This document shows, piece after piece, positions 1-7,366 of a DNA stretch of 64,000 bases. Each line of letters begins with the position of its first letter. Position 1 is the first letter of the stretch. Position numbers and translations under genes: made by a program. Below the pieces are notes generated by a model. That model worked only from the letters and a program-made list of their open reading frames with translations, made no database searches and was not told the DNA's origin. Location of the stretch: assembly GCA_018268595.1 (NCBI GenBank), contig JAFDWH010000008.1:1-64000 (forward strand), given 5' to 3'. The DNA comes from Actinomycetota bacterium (lineage in GTDB: Bacteria > Actinomycetota > Thermoleophilia > Solirubrobacterales > Solirubrobacteraceae).

Positions 1-138
1 CCCGCCGCCTCGGCGCCCGCGCCGGCCGCGTCGGCTCCGGCCCCGTCGGCGCCGCCGCCGGCCGCCTCCGCGCCCGCGCCTGCGCCCGCGCCGGCTCCCG
101 TCCCGCCGCCTGCCCCCGTCGTCACGCGCGCCTCGTGA
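1..138 (+). CDS. C-terminal tail of an upstream protein (partial)
   Basis: The window opens inside a frame of 45 codons, almost only Ala, Pro, Ser and Val, that ends with TGA at 136-138. Its stop overlaps the GTG of the next gene (GTGA), which suggests translational coupling. No domain is visible. Genes next to apbE often encode the small extracytoplasmic FMN-binding protein that ApbE modifies, so a Pro/Ala tail of such a protein is a reasonable guess. Low-complexity open frames also arise by chance in DNA this GC-rich, so confidence is limited. Confidence 0.45.
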   Translation, partial: PAASAPAPAASAPAPSAPPPAASAPAPAPAPAPVPPPAPVVTRAS

Positions 139-1175
139 CGCGCACGATCCACCTCGTCGCCGAGCACGACGTGACGTTCCCCTGCATGGGGTGCGAGTTC
201 CGCCTGCTCGTCGGCGCGCCCGGCGCCGCCGCCGCGGCCGTCGCCGCGCGGACGCGGCTGGAGGCGCTCGACGCGCGCCTCTCGCGCTTCCGCCCCGACA
301 GCGAGCTGAGCCGCCTCAACGCCGACCCGCGCGAGACGGTCCCGGCCTCGCCGCCGCTGCGCGCGACCGTGCGCGCCGCCCTGCTTGCGGCCGAGCGCAC
401 GGGCGGCCTGCTCGACCCCACGCTCGTCGGCGCGCTCGAGCGCGCCGGCTACGCCAGCTCGCTCGCAGGAGCGACACCCGGGCCGGTCGCGGAGGCGCTC
501 CACAGCGCGCCGCCGCGCCGGCCCGCGCGTGCCTGCCCGCAGGCGCCGTGGCGCGCCGTGCGCGTCGACGACGAGGCCGGCACGATCGTGCGCCCGCCGG
601 GGCTGCGGCTCGACAGCGGCGGGGTGGGGAAGGGGCTCGCCGCCGACCTCGTCGCCGCCGGGCTCGCGCGTGCCGGCCACGCCCGCTTCGCGGTCGACGC
701 GGCCGGCGACATCCGCGTCGGCGGCAGCCGCACGGCCGTGCGCCCGCACGAGGTCGAGGTCGCGCACCCCTGGCGCGAGGAGCCGCTCGGCACGCTGCGG
801 ATCGCCGCCGGCGCGGTCGCGACGTCCGGGATCGGCTCGCGCCTGTGGCGGACGCCCGACGGCCGCTGGGCGCACCACCTGCTCGACCCGTCGAGCGGCG
901 CGCCGGCGTGGACCGGCCTCGTCGCCGCGACCGCGCTCGCGCCGACGGCGCTCGAGGCCGAGACGCGCGCGAAGGCCGCGCTGCTGAGCGGGCCGCTGGG
1001 CGCGCGCCGCTGGCTCGTCGAGCACGGCGGGATCGTCGTCCACGACGACGGCGCGGCCGAGTGGATCGGCCCCGCGCGCGACCATCTGCGGGCGGCCGCG
1101 CCGCCGCGGTCGCCGCGGCTGCGCCTCACGCTCCCGGCCCCGGCGGGCCCCGCGCGCGGAGGCCGGCCCGCGTGA
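135..1175 (+). CDS. apbE: ApbE-family FAD:protein FMN transferase
   Basis: A 346-residue protein with the ApbE pattern: an N-terminal MG motif (CMGCEFRLLV), then SRFRPDSELSRLN near residues 50-65, DSGGVGKG near 160 followed by DAAGDI, and SGIGSRLW with HHLLDPSSG near 250. The family moves FMN from FAD onto a Thr of target redox proteins, using Mg2+. Length fits the family. The GTG start overlaps the upstream stop, and its own stop overlaps the next GTG. Family members are usually exported, but no clear signal peptide or lipobox is seen, so either the true start lies elsewhere or this is a cytoplasmic form. With the next two genes it forms a membrane flavin/haem redox cluster. Confidence 0.85.
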   Translation: MTRTIHLVAEHDVTFPCMGCEFRLLVGAPGAAAAAVAARTRLEALDARLSRFRPDSELSRLNADPRETVPASPPLRATVRAALLAAERTGGLLDPTLVGALERAGYASSLAGATPGPVAEALHSAPPRRPARACPQAPWRAVRVDDEAGTIVRPPGLRLDSGGVGKGLAADLVAAGLARAGHARFAVDAAGDIRVGGSRTAVRPHEVEVAHPWREEPLGTLRIAAGAVATSGIGSRLWRTPDGRWAHHLLDPSSGAPAWTGLVAATALAPTALEAETRAKAALLSGPLGARRWLVEHGGIVVHDDGAAEWIGPARDHLRAAAPPRSPRLRLTLPAPAGPARGGRPA

Positions 1176-1807
1176 GCGTGCTCGCCGCCGCCCCGGACCC
1201 GCTCCAGCACGGCTGGTGGCTCGCGAGCCGCGCGGCCGGCGCGGTCGCGCTCGTGCTCGTGACCGGCTCGACGCTGCTGGGCCTCGCGATGGCGCTCAGA
1301 CCGGCGTGGGCCAGACGCCACGCCGCGCGCCTCGTGACGCTGCACGAGCAGCTCTCGCTCACGGGGCTCGCGGCGATCGCCGTGCACGGCGCCACGCTGC
1401 TGGGCGACCACTGGCTCAGACCCGGGCTCGCGGGCATCGTGCTGCCGGGCGCGCCGAGCTACCGTCCGGCGTTCACCTCGTTGGGGATCGTGGCCGGCTG
1501 GATGGCGGCCCTGCTCGGGCTCTCCTACTACGCGCGCGGACGCGTCGGCGTGGGACGCTGGCGTGCGCTGCACCGCCTCACGCCCGTCGCCTGGGCGCTG
1601 GTCGTCGCGCACACGCTCGGCGCCGGCACCGACGCCGGCTCGGCATGGCTGCGCTGGCCGCTGCTGGCCTCGATCCCGCTCGTCCTCGTCTTGCTCGCGC
1701 TGCGCGTCGCGCGCCGAGATCCCCCACCCCGCAAAGGAGTTCCGCTCGATGACCGCTCCACCCGCACCCGCTCCCGCCGACCGCTGCCGGCGACCCGTGC
1801 GAGCTGA
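1172..1807 (+). CDS. Ferric-reductase-like transmembrane protein
   Basis: A 211-residue, mostly hydrophobic protein with about five membrane segments. His residues sit inside or near helices (LHEQLSLTG and AVHGATLL, later LHRLTP and VVAHTLG), matching the paired haem-ligating His of the ferric reductase / YedZ (MsrQ) transmembrane family. Such proteins pass electrons through b-type haem across the membrane. The GTG start overlaps the apbE stop (GTGA). The C-terminus is Arg/Pro-rich and cytosolic-looking. Its last 59 bases overlap a small open frame that leads into the haem-binding gene. A role as electron donor or acceptor for the ApbE-flavinylated partner is inferred from context. Confidence 0.75.
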   Translation: MSVLAAAPDPLQHGWWLASRAAGAVALVLVTGSTLLGLAMALRPAWARRHAARLVTLHEQLSLTGLAAIAVHGATLLGDHWLRPGLAGIVLPGAPSYRPAFTSLGIVAGWMAALLGLSYYARGRVGVGRWRALHRLTPVAWALVVAHTLGAGTDAGSAWLRWPLLASIPLVLVLLALRVARRDPPPRKGVPLDDRSTRTRSRRPLPATRAS

Positions 1808-1820
1808 GGCGGCGCGATGA
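1749..1820 (+). CDS. Possible 23-residue leader peptide
   Basis: ATG at 1749 has an excellent Shine-Dalgarno site (AAAGGAG, 1733-1739) and opens a 23-codon frame, rich in Pro, Ala and Arg, that ends with TGA overlapping the ATG of the haem-binding gene (ATGA). It lies in another frame inside the end of the ferric-reductase-like gene. The strong site and exact overlap suggest it brings ribosomes to the next start. It could also be a chance frame, with the Shine-Dalgarno site serving nothing else. Confidence 0.4.
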   Translation: MTAPPAPAPADRCRRPVRAEAAR

Positions 1821-2329
1821 GCGGGGCCGTCACCGTCGCGCCGCGCCGCGCCGGCCTGCGCTGGTGGGCGCCGCGCGCCGCGTTCGCGCTCGTCGCGGCG
1901 TTCGCGTTGATCCAGCTCGTGCCGTACGGCCGTGCCCACGGCAACCCGCCGGTCCGCTCGGAGCCGAGATGGGACAGCCCGCGCACGAAGGCGCTGTTCG
2001 CGCAGGCCTGCGGCGCGTGCCACAGCAACCTCACGACATGGCCCTGGTACAGCAACGCCGCGCCGGTCTCGTGGCTCGTCCAGCACGACGTCGAGGACGG
2101 CCGCGCGCGCTTCGACGTGTCGGAGTGGCGCGAGCGCCCCCAGCCCGCAGCGGCCGAGGTGGCGGCGGTCGTGCGCGCGGGCGAGATGCCGCCGCTGCAG
2201 TACCGCCTGATCCACTCCGAGGCGCGCCTGTCGTCCGCGCAGCGGGCCGCGCTGGCGGCGGGGCTGGAGCGCACCTTCCGCGCCAGCCCGCCGCTGCACG
2301 TCGTCGCGCACGGCGGCGACGACGGCTAG
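1817..2329 (+). CDS. Haem-binding domain protein (CxxCH), membrane anchored
   Basis: A 170-residue protein with one N-terminal membrane segment (about residues 18-37), then CGACHS near 68-73, the CxxCH motif for covalent haem c. The following SNLTTWPWYSN and the GEMPP region fit the small haem-binding domain family found in many bacterial envelopes. The GEMPP Met could be the distal ligand. It overlaps the preceding small frame by ATGA and completes the redox cluster. Substrate and partner are unknown; electron transfer outside the membrane is the likely role. Confidence 0.75.
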   Translation: MSGAVTVAPRRAGLRWWAPRAAFALVAAFALIQLVPYGRAHGNPPVRSEPRWDSPRTKALFAQACGACHSNLTTWPWYSNAAPVSWLVQHDVEDGRARFDVSEWRERPQPAAAEVAAVVRAGEMPPLQYRLIHSEARLSSAQRAALAAGLERTFRASPPLHVVAHGGDDG

Positions 2330-2354
2330 CACCGGCTGATCGCCGCCGCCGGCC

Positions 2355-5126
2355 TCAGCTGCGCAGCGCCGGGGCCGGCGCGGCGGGCGCGACCGGCCGC
2401 ACGCGCACGCGCGCGTCGACCACGACGGCGCCGCCGGGATGCGCGATCACCGGGTTGCAGTCGAGCTCGGCGACCTCCGGGTGCGCGTCGACGAGCGCGC
2501 CGATCCGTAGCACGACCTGCTCCAGCGCCGGCAGGTCGACCGGCGGCTCGCCGCGGGCGCCGCGCAGCAGCGGCGCGATCGACAGCGACGCGACCATCTC
2601 GCGCGCGTCGCGGTCGGTCACCGGCGTCAGCCGCACGGCGACGTCGTGCAGCAGCTCGACGGCGCGCCCGCCGGCGCCGACCGCGAGCACCGGGCCGAAC
2701 AGCGGGTCCGACGTGGACCCCACGAGCAGCTCGGGGCCGGGCGGCGCCATCGCCTGCACGACGTAGCCCGCCAGCGCATGGCCCGCCGCCGCGAGCCGCT
2801 CGCGCATCTCCTGCGCGGCGCGGCGCGCCGCCGCCGGCGTGGCGAGCGCGAGCGCGACGCCGCCGACGTCGCTCTTGTGCAGCAGGCCGGGGGCGATCGC
2901 CTTCAGCGCGACCGGCCCGCCCAGCTCGGCCGCGGCGTGCGCGACGCCCGTCGGGCTGCGGGCGATCCGCTGCTCGGCGAGCGGCACGCCGTAGCAGCGC
3001 AGCAGCGTGTGCACGTCCTCGGCGCTCAGCCAGCAGCCGGCGTCGCCGTCGGCCGCGCCGCGCGCGCCGAGCGCCCGCGCGATCGTCGCGGCCGCCTCGT
3101 CGGGACGCAGGTCGGCGAACGCCGGGACCGCTCCGCGCGGCGTCGCGCGCCAGCGCGCATGCTCGACCGCGCGCCCGAGCGCGCGCGCCGCGTCCTCCGG
3201 GTAGCGGAACGACGGCAGCGGCGGCGCCCCTCCGCCGGGGACCTCCGCATGCAGCACCGCCGGCGCTCTGTCCGCCGTCATGAAGCACGTCAGCAGCGGC
3301 AGCCGGCCGGCGAGCGTCCGGCTCGCCTCCCGCACCGCTACCGCCACGTCCTCCGCCTCGGTCACGAGCGGCGGCACGAACACCGCCACGATCGCGTCGA
3401 CCGCGCCGCTCGTCCCGATCACCTCGACGGCCGCCGCGAACGCCGCCGGCGAGGCCGCCGCCAGCAGGTCGACCGGGTTGCCGAGCGCCGCGCCGGCCGG
3501 CACGTGCCGCGCGATCGCCGCCTGCACCTCGTCCGGCAGCGTGGGCAGCTCGAGGCCCGCCGCGACGCACGCGTCGGCGGCGAGGATCCCCGGGCCGCCT
3601 GCGTTCGTCACGATCGCGACGCGCGGCCCGGCCGGCAGCGGCTGGTGCTCCAGCAGCGCGGCGAGGTCGAACAGCTCGCCCAGCGTGTCGGCGCGCAGCA
3701 CGCCCGCCTGGCGGAACAGCGCGCCGACGGCCGCCTCGGAGCCGGCCAGCAGCGCGCCGGTGTGCGAGGCGGCGGCGCGCGCGCCGGCCGCCGAGCGACC
3801 GGCCTTGACGGCGACGATCGGCTTCACGCGCCCGACGCGCCGCGCGATCCGCGCGAACTTGCGCGGGTTGCCGAACGACTCGAGGTAGAGCAGCACCGCG
3901 CGCGTGCGCTCGTCCTGCTCGCACCACTCGAGGAAGTCGTTGCCCGACAGGTCGGCCTTGTTGCCGACCGACACGAACGCCGACAGCCCGATCCCGAGCG
4001 CGTGCGCCTGCTCCAGCAGCGCGATCCCGACGCCGCCGCTCTGCGACAGCAGCCCGAGGTGCCCGCGCGGCGGCGCGGTCGGCGCGAAGCTCGCGTCGAG
4101 CCGCACGTCCGGGTCGGTGTCGATCACGCCGAGGCAGTTCGGGCCGATCAGCCGCATGCGCCCGGCGCGGCAGACGGCCAGCAGCTCGCGCTGCAGCGCC
4201 GCGCCCTGCGGCCCGGTCTCCGAGAAGCCGGCCGCCAGCACGACCAGCGCCCGCACGCCGCGCGCCGCGCACGCCCGCGCGACCGCGACGCACTGCTCCG
4301 CCGGGACGGCCAGCACGGCCGCCTCCAGCTCGCCGGGCAGCTCGTCGACCGACGCGTACACGCGGTGGCCGAGCACCTCGCCGCCGTTGCGGTTGACGGC
4401 GTAGAGGTCGCCGGCGAAGTCGCCGTCCACGAGCTTGCGGAAGACCGCCCCGCCGATCGTCCCCGGCTTCGGCGAGGCGCCGACGACCGCCAGCGAGCGC
4501 GGCCGCAGCACGCTGTCCATCGCGGCGACGGCGGCGATCGAGTCGCGCCGCTCGAAGCGCTCGCGCGCCTCCTCCGTCAGCGCCGTCGGCATCTCGACGT
4601 GGAGCACGCCGGGCTGCGAGCGCACCTGCAGCGGCAGCCCGCTGTCGCGGAAGACCGCCAGCATCGCGTGGTTCTCCGGCAGCACCTCTGCCACGAACGT
4701 GTGGATCCCCTGCGCGCGGGCGCCGAACGCGAGGTGCGCGAGCAGGATCGTCGCGAGCCCGCGCCCCTGCATCGTGTCGGCCGTCTCGAACGCGACCTCG
4801 GCGCGCTCCGGCGCCAGCCGCACCCACGCGGCGTGGCCGACGATCGTCCCGCCGCTCCCGTCGCCGTCGCCCGCGCCGACGAGCGCGATCAGGCCGTCGC
4901 GCTCGCGCCGGTCGACGTCGGCCGCCCAGCGCGCCGCGGCGTCGGTGTCGGCCGCGCCGGTGAACCAGCGCAGCCGCCGCGAGCCGGGCGACAGCTGCCC
5001 GAGGAACGTCCGCAGCGCCGGCAGGTCGTCCGCCCGCACCGGGCGCACGTGCACCGGCGCGCCGTCGCGCAGCGCGACGTCGACCGCGCGCGCGGCGAGC
5101 GCCGCCTCGCTCGGGGTGCCGTCCAC
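2355..5126 (-). CDS. GNAT acetyltransferase fused to ADP-forming acyl-CoA synthetase
   Basis: A 923-residue fusion. A GNAT domain covers about residues 20-180 (TMQGRGLATILLAHL is its acetyl-CoA loop). It is followed by a CoA-binding Rossmann domain (SLAVVGASPKPGTIG, about 205-330), a succinyl-CoA-ligase-like region with SHTGALLAG near 453 (the usual phospho-His), and a C-terminal ATP-grasp domain (about 695-905, with LLHKSDVGGV). Homologues with this domain set, in various orders, include Pat-type protein lysine acetyltransferases that switch off acyl-CoA synthetases. Because the phospho-His is kept, the synthetase part may still be active. GTG start, with a -10-like box 7 nt before it. It follows the small membrane gene by 10 bases. 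Confidence 0.85.
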   Translation of the reverse strand: MDGTPSEAALAARAVDVALRDGAPVHVRPVRADDLPALRTFLGQLSPGSRRLRWFTGAADTDAAARWAADVDRRERDGLIALVGAGDGDGSGGTIVGHAAWVRLAPERAEVAFETADTMQGRGLATILLAHLAFGARAQGIHTFVAEVLPENHAMLAVFRDSGLPLQVRSQPGVLHVEMPTALTEEARERFERRDSIAAVAAMDSVLRPRSLAVVGASPKPGTIGGAVFRKLVDGDFAGDLYAVNRNGGEVLGHRVYASVDELPGELEAAVLAVPAEQCVAVARACAARGVRALVVLAAGFSETGPQGAALQRELLAVCRAGRMRLIGPNCLGVIDTDPDVRLDASFAPTAPPRGHLGLLSQSGGVGIALLEQAHALGIGLSAFVSVGNKADLSGNDFLEWCEQDERTRAVLLYLESFGNPRKFARIARRVGRVKPIVAVKAGRSAAGARAAASHTGALLAGSEAAVGALFRQAGVLRADTLGELFDLAALLEHQPLPAGPRVAIVTNAGGPGILAADACVAAGLELPTLPDEVQAAIARHVPAGAALGNPVDLLAAASPAAFAAAVEVIGTSGAVDAIVAVFVPPLVTEAEDVAVAVREASRTLAGRLPLLTCFMTADRAPAVLHAEVPGGGAPPLPSFRYPEDAARALGRAVEHARWRATPRGAVPAFADLRPDEAAATIARALGARGAADGDAGCWLSAEDVHTLLRCYGVPLAEQRIARSPTGVAHAAAELGGPVALKAIAPGLLHKSDVGGVALALATPAAARRAAQEMRERLAAAGHALAGYVVQAMAPPGPELLVGSTSDPLFGPVLAVGAGGRAVELLHDVAVRLTPVTDRDAREMVASLSIAPLLRGARGEPPVDLPALEQVVLRIGALVDAHPEVAELDCNPVIAHPGGAVVVDARVRVRPVAPAAPAPALRS

Positions 5127-5133
5127 GCCGGCG

Positions 5134-5139
5134 ACGCTA
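5134..5139 (-). promoter_or_regulatory. -10-like box 7 nt before the GNAT-synthetase start
   Basis: Minus-strand TAGCGT lies 7 nt before the GTG. There is no Shine-Dalgarno site, so a leaderless transcript is possible. It overlaps the stop codon of the upstream small membrane gene. One of a recurring set in this window. Confidence 0.4.
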
Positions 5140-5370
5140 GCGGTCGCCGTCCTCGTCGTTCAGCCGGCGCAGGAACACGAGCACGATCGCGGTCGTGAAG
5201 ACGGCGATCGCGACGAGCACCGCCGCGACGAGCCCCCACGTCGGCCCGGACGCGAGCCACACGACGAGCCCGACGACGGCGAGCAGCGGGATCAGGAACA
5301 GGAACAGCAGCGGCGCCGCGGTCGTGTCGCGGTGCGTGGCCGGATCGGTGAAGGCGTGGAAGGTCGACAT
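5137..5370 (-). CDS. Small membrane protein, unknown function
   Basis: A 77-residue protein with two predicted membrane helices (about residues 20-40 and 46-67) and a charged C-terminus (RRLNDEDGDR). The ATG at 5370 is preceded by a good Shine-Dalgarno site (AAGGAG 6 nt upstream), which fixes the start. I recognise no family. It lies 10 bases upstream of the GNAT-synthetase gene on the same strand, so the two may be cotranscribed, although the second gene also seems to have its own -10 box. Confidence 0.7.
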   Translation of the reverse strand: MSTFHAFTDPATHRDTTAAPLLFLFLIPLLAVVGLVVWLASGPTWGLVAAVLVAIAVFTTAIVLVFLRRLNDEDGDR

Positions 5371-5521
5371 CGTGCGCTCCTTGTCGGTGTGCCTGGCACG
5401 ATCGCGCGCTGCGGCCGCGCTCACAGCCGGGCGCCGCCGCAGCGCCCCGGCGGGGAACCACGGATCCGCGGCCGGTGATCTCCCGATGCCGCGCCGCTCG
5501 CGCGCGGGAAGAATCGGGCCG

Positions 5522-7366
5522 ATGGGCCTCCGCGTCCGCACGCTCGCCGCAGCCGTCGCGCTGCTCGGCACGCTCGCCGGCGGCGTCTGCCACCTGGCGG
5601 GCGCGCCCGCGGCCGGGGACGCGCTGTGGGTCGCGACGATCGCCGGCACGCTCGTCCCGGTCACGTGGTCGGTCGCGCGCAGCCTCGCGCACGGCGACGT
5701 CGGCGTCGACGTGATCGCGCTGCTCGCGATGGTCGCCGCGCTCGTCGGCGACGAGCTGCTGGCCGGCGCGGTCGTCGCGGTGATGCTGCTCGGCGGCAAC
5801 GCGCTGGAGGCGTACGCGGCCGGCCGCGCCGAGCGCGAGCTGACCGCCCTGCTGCGCCGTGCGCCGCGGATCGCGCACCGCCGCTCCGACCGCACCTGGG
5901 AGGAGGTCCCGGTCGAGGCGGTGGTGCCGGGCGACGTCGTGCTCGTGCGCGGCGGCGAGGTCGTGCCGGTCGACGGGACGCTCGCGAGCGAGCGCGCGGC
6001 GATCGACGCCTCCGCCGTCACGGGCGAGCCGCTGCCGGTCGAGCTGCGCCGCGGCGAGCCGCTGCGCAGCGGCGTCGCGAACGCGGGCGAGGCGTTCGAG
6101 CTGCGCGCCACGCGCGCCGCGGCCGACAGCGCCTACGCGGCGCTCGTCGCGCTGGTCGCCGCCGCGCGCGCGGAGCGCCCGCCGTTCACGCGGCTCGCGG
6201 ACCGCTACGCGGCGATCTTTCTGCCGCTGACGCTGCTCGTCGCGGGCGGCGCGTGGGCGGCGAGCGGCGACTTCGTGCGCGCGGTCGCGGTGCTCGTCGT
6301 CGCGACGCCGTGCCCGCTGATCCTGGCCGCGCCGATCGCGCTCGTCTCGGGCCTCTCGCGCTGCGCGGGGGAAGGGATCGTGCTGAAGGGCGGCAGCGCG
6401 CTCGAGGGCCTCGCGGCGGCCCGCACGGTGCTGTTCGACAAGACCGGGACGCTCACGCTGGGCCGCCCGGCGGTCGAGTTGGTCGTCCCGTTCGACGGCG
6501 CTCCCGGCGACGAGCTGTTGCGGCTCGCCGCCTCCGCCGAGCAGCTGTCCGCGCACGTGCTGGCCGAGGCGATCGTGCACGACGCGCAGGCGCGCGGGCT
6601 GGCGCTGCAGGCGCCGGCCGGCGCGCACGAGGACGCGGGCGACGGGATCGAGGCGACGGTCGGCGGCCACCGCGTCGGCGTCGGCGGCGAGCGCTGGCTG
6701 CACGCGCGCGGCTTCGCGCCGGCCGGCGGCGACGCGCGCCCGCCCGCGCTCGACGGCGCGGCGCCCGGCCGCGCGCTCGTGCACGTCGGCGTCGACGGCC
6801 GCGTCGCCGGCGCGCTCGTGATGGCGGACCGCCTGCGGCCCGACGCGGCGCGGCTCGCCGCCGAGCTGCGCGACGCGGGCGTGCGGCAGGTCGCGATGGT
6901 CACGGGCGACCGCGACGCGGTCGCGCGCGCGATCGCCGAGCAGGCCGGCGTCGACCGCGTCTACGCGGAGCGCACGCCCGAGCAGAAGCTGGCGGTCGTG
7001 CGGGCGGTGCGCGCGCGACCGGAGCTGCGCCCGGTCGTGATGGTGGGGGACGGCGTCAACGACGCGCCGGCGCTGGCGCTCGCGGACGTCGGCGTCGCGA
7101 TCGCGGGGGAGAGCGAGACGGTCTCCAGCGAGGCCGCCGATGCGGTCATCACGGTCGACCGCGTCGACCGCGTCGCGGCGGCGGTGCGGATCGGCCGCCG
7201 CACGCTGCGGATCGCGCGCCAGAGCGTGGTCGCCGGGATGGCGCTGAGCCTCGCCGCGATGGGCTTCGCCGCCGCTGGGCGCCTGCCGCCGGTCGCCGGC
7301 GCGCTGCTGCAGGAGGGCATCGACGTCGCCGTGATCCTCAACGCGCTGCGCGCGCTGCGGCCATGA
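5522..7366 (+). CDS. Heavy-metal-type P-type ATPase
   Basis: A 614-residue P-type ATPase. TGEPLPV lies in the actuator domain (about 167), TPCPL at 262-266 in the ion-binding helix, DKTGTLT with the phosphorylated Asp at 306, and GDGVNDAPALA near 510. There is no N-terminal metal-binding domain. The usual CPC of copper/cadmium pumps is TPC here, as in less studied P1B subgroups, so the metal cannot be named. The ATG at 5522 was chosen because the protein then begins directly with the first membrane segment; an in-frame ATG at 5486 is the alternative. The stop overlaps the next ATG (ATGA). Confidence 0.85.
   Translation: MGLRVRTLAAAVALLGTLAGGVCHLAGAPAAGDALWVATIAGTLVPVTWSVARSLAHGDVGVDVIALLAMVAALVGDELLAGAVVAVMLLGGNALEAYAAGRAERELTALLRRAPRIAHRRSDRTWEEVPVEAVVPGDVVLVRGGEVVPVDGTLASERAAIDASAVTGEPLPVELRRGEPLRSGVANAGEAFELRATRAAADSAYAALVALVAAARAERPPFTRLADRYAAIFLPLTLLVAGGAWAASGDFVRAVAVLVVATPCPLILAAPIALVSGLSRCAGEGIVLKGGSALEGLAAARTVLFDKTGTLTLGRPAVELVVPFDGAPGDELLRLAASAEQLSAHVLAEAIVHDAQARGLALQAPAGAHEDAGDGIEATVGGHRVGVGGERWLHARGFAPAGGDARPPALDGAAPGRALVHVGVDGRVAGALVMADRLRPDAARLAAELRDAGVRQVAMVTGDRDAVARAIAEQAGVDRVYAERTPEQKLAVVRAVRARPELRPVVMVGDGVNDAPALALADVGVAIAGESETVSSEAADAVITVDRVDRVAAAVRIGRRTLRIARQSVVAGMALSLAAMGFAAAGRLPPVAGALLQEGIDVAVILNALRALRP

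Noticed and set aside
2646-5198. Long plus-strand open frame opposite the GNAT-synthetase gene
   Set aside because: Arg/Ala-rich low-complexity translation typical of the shadow frame of a GC-rich gene; the minus-strand product has clear domains.
5195-5521. Upstream in-frame extension of the P-type ATPase
   Set aside because: It is antisense to the small membrane gene, has no family similarity and would place ~109 Ser/Thr/Arg-rich residues before the first helix.
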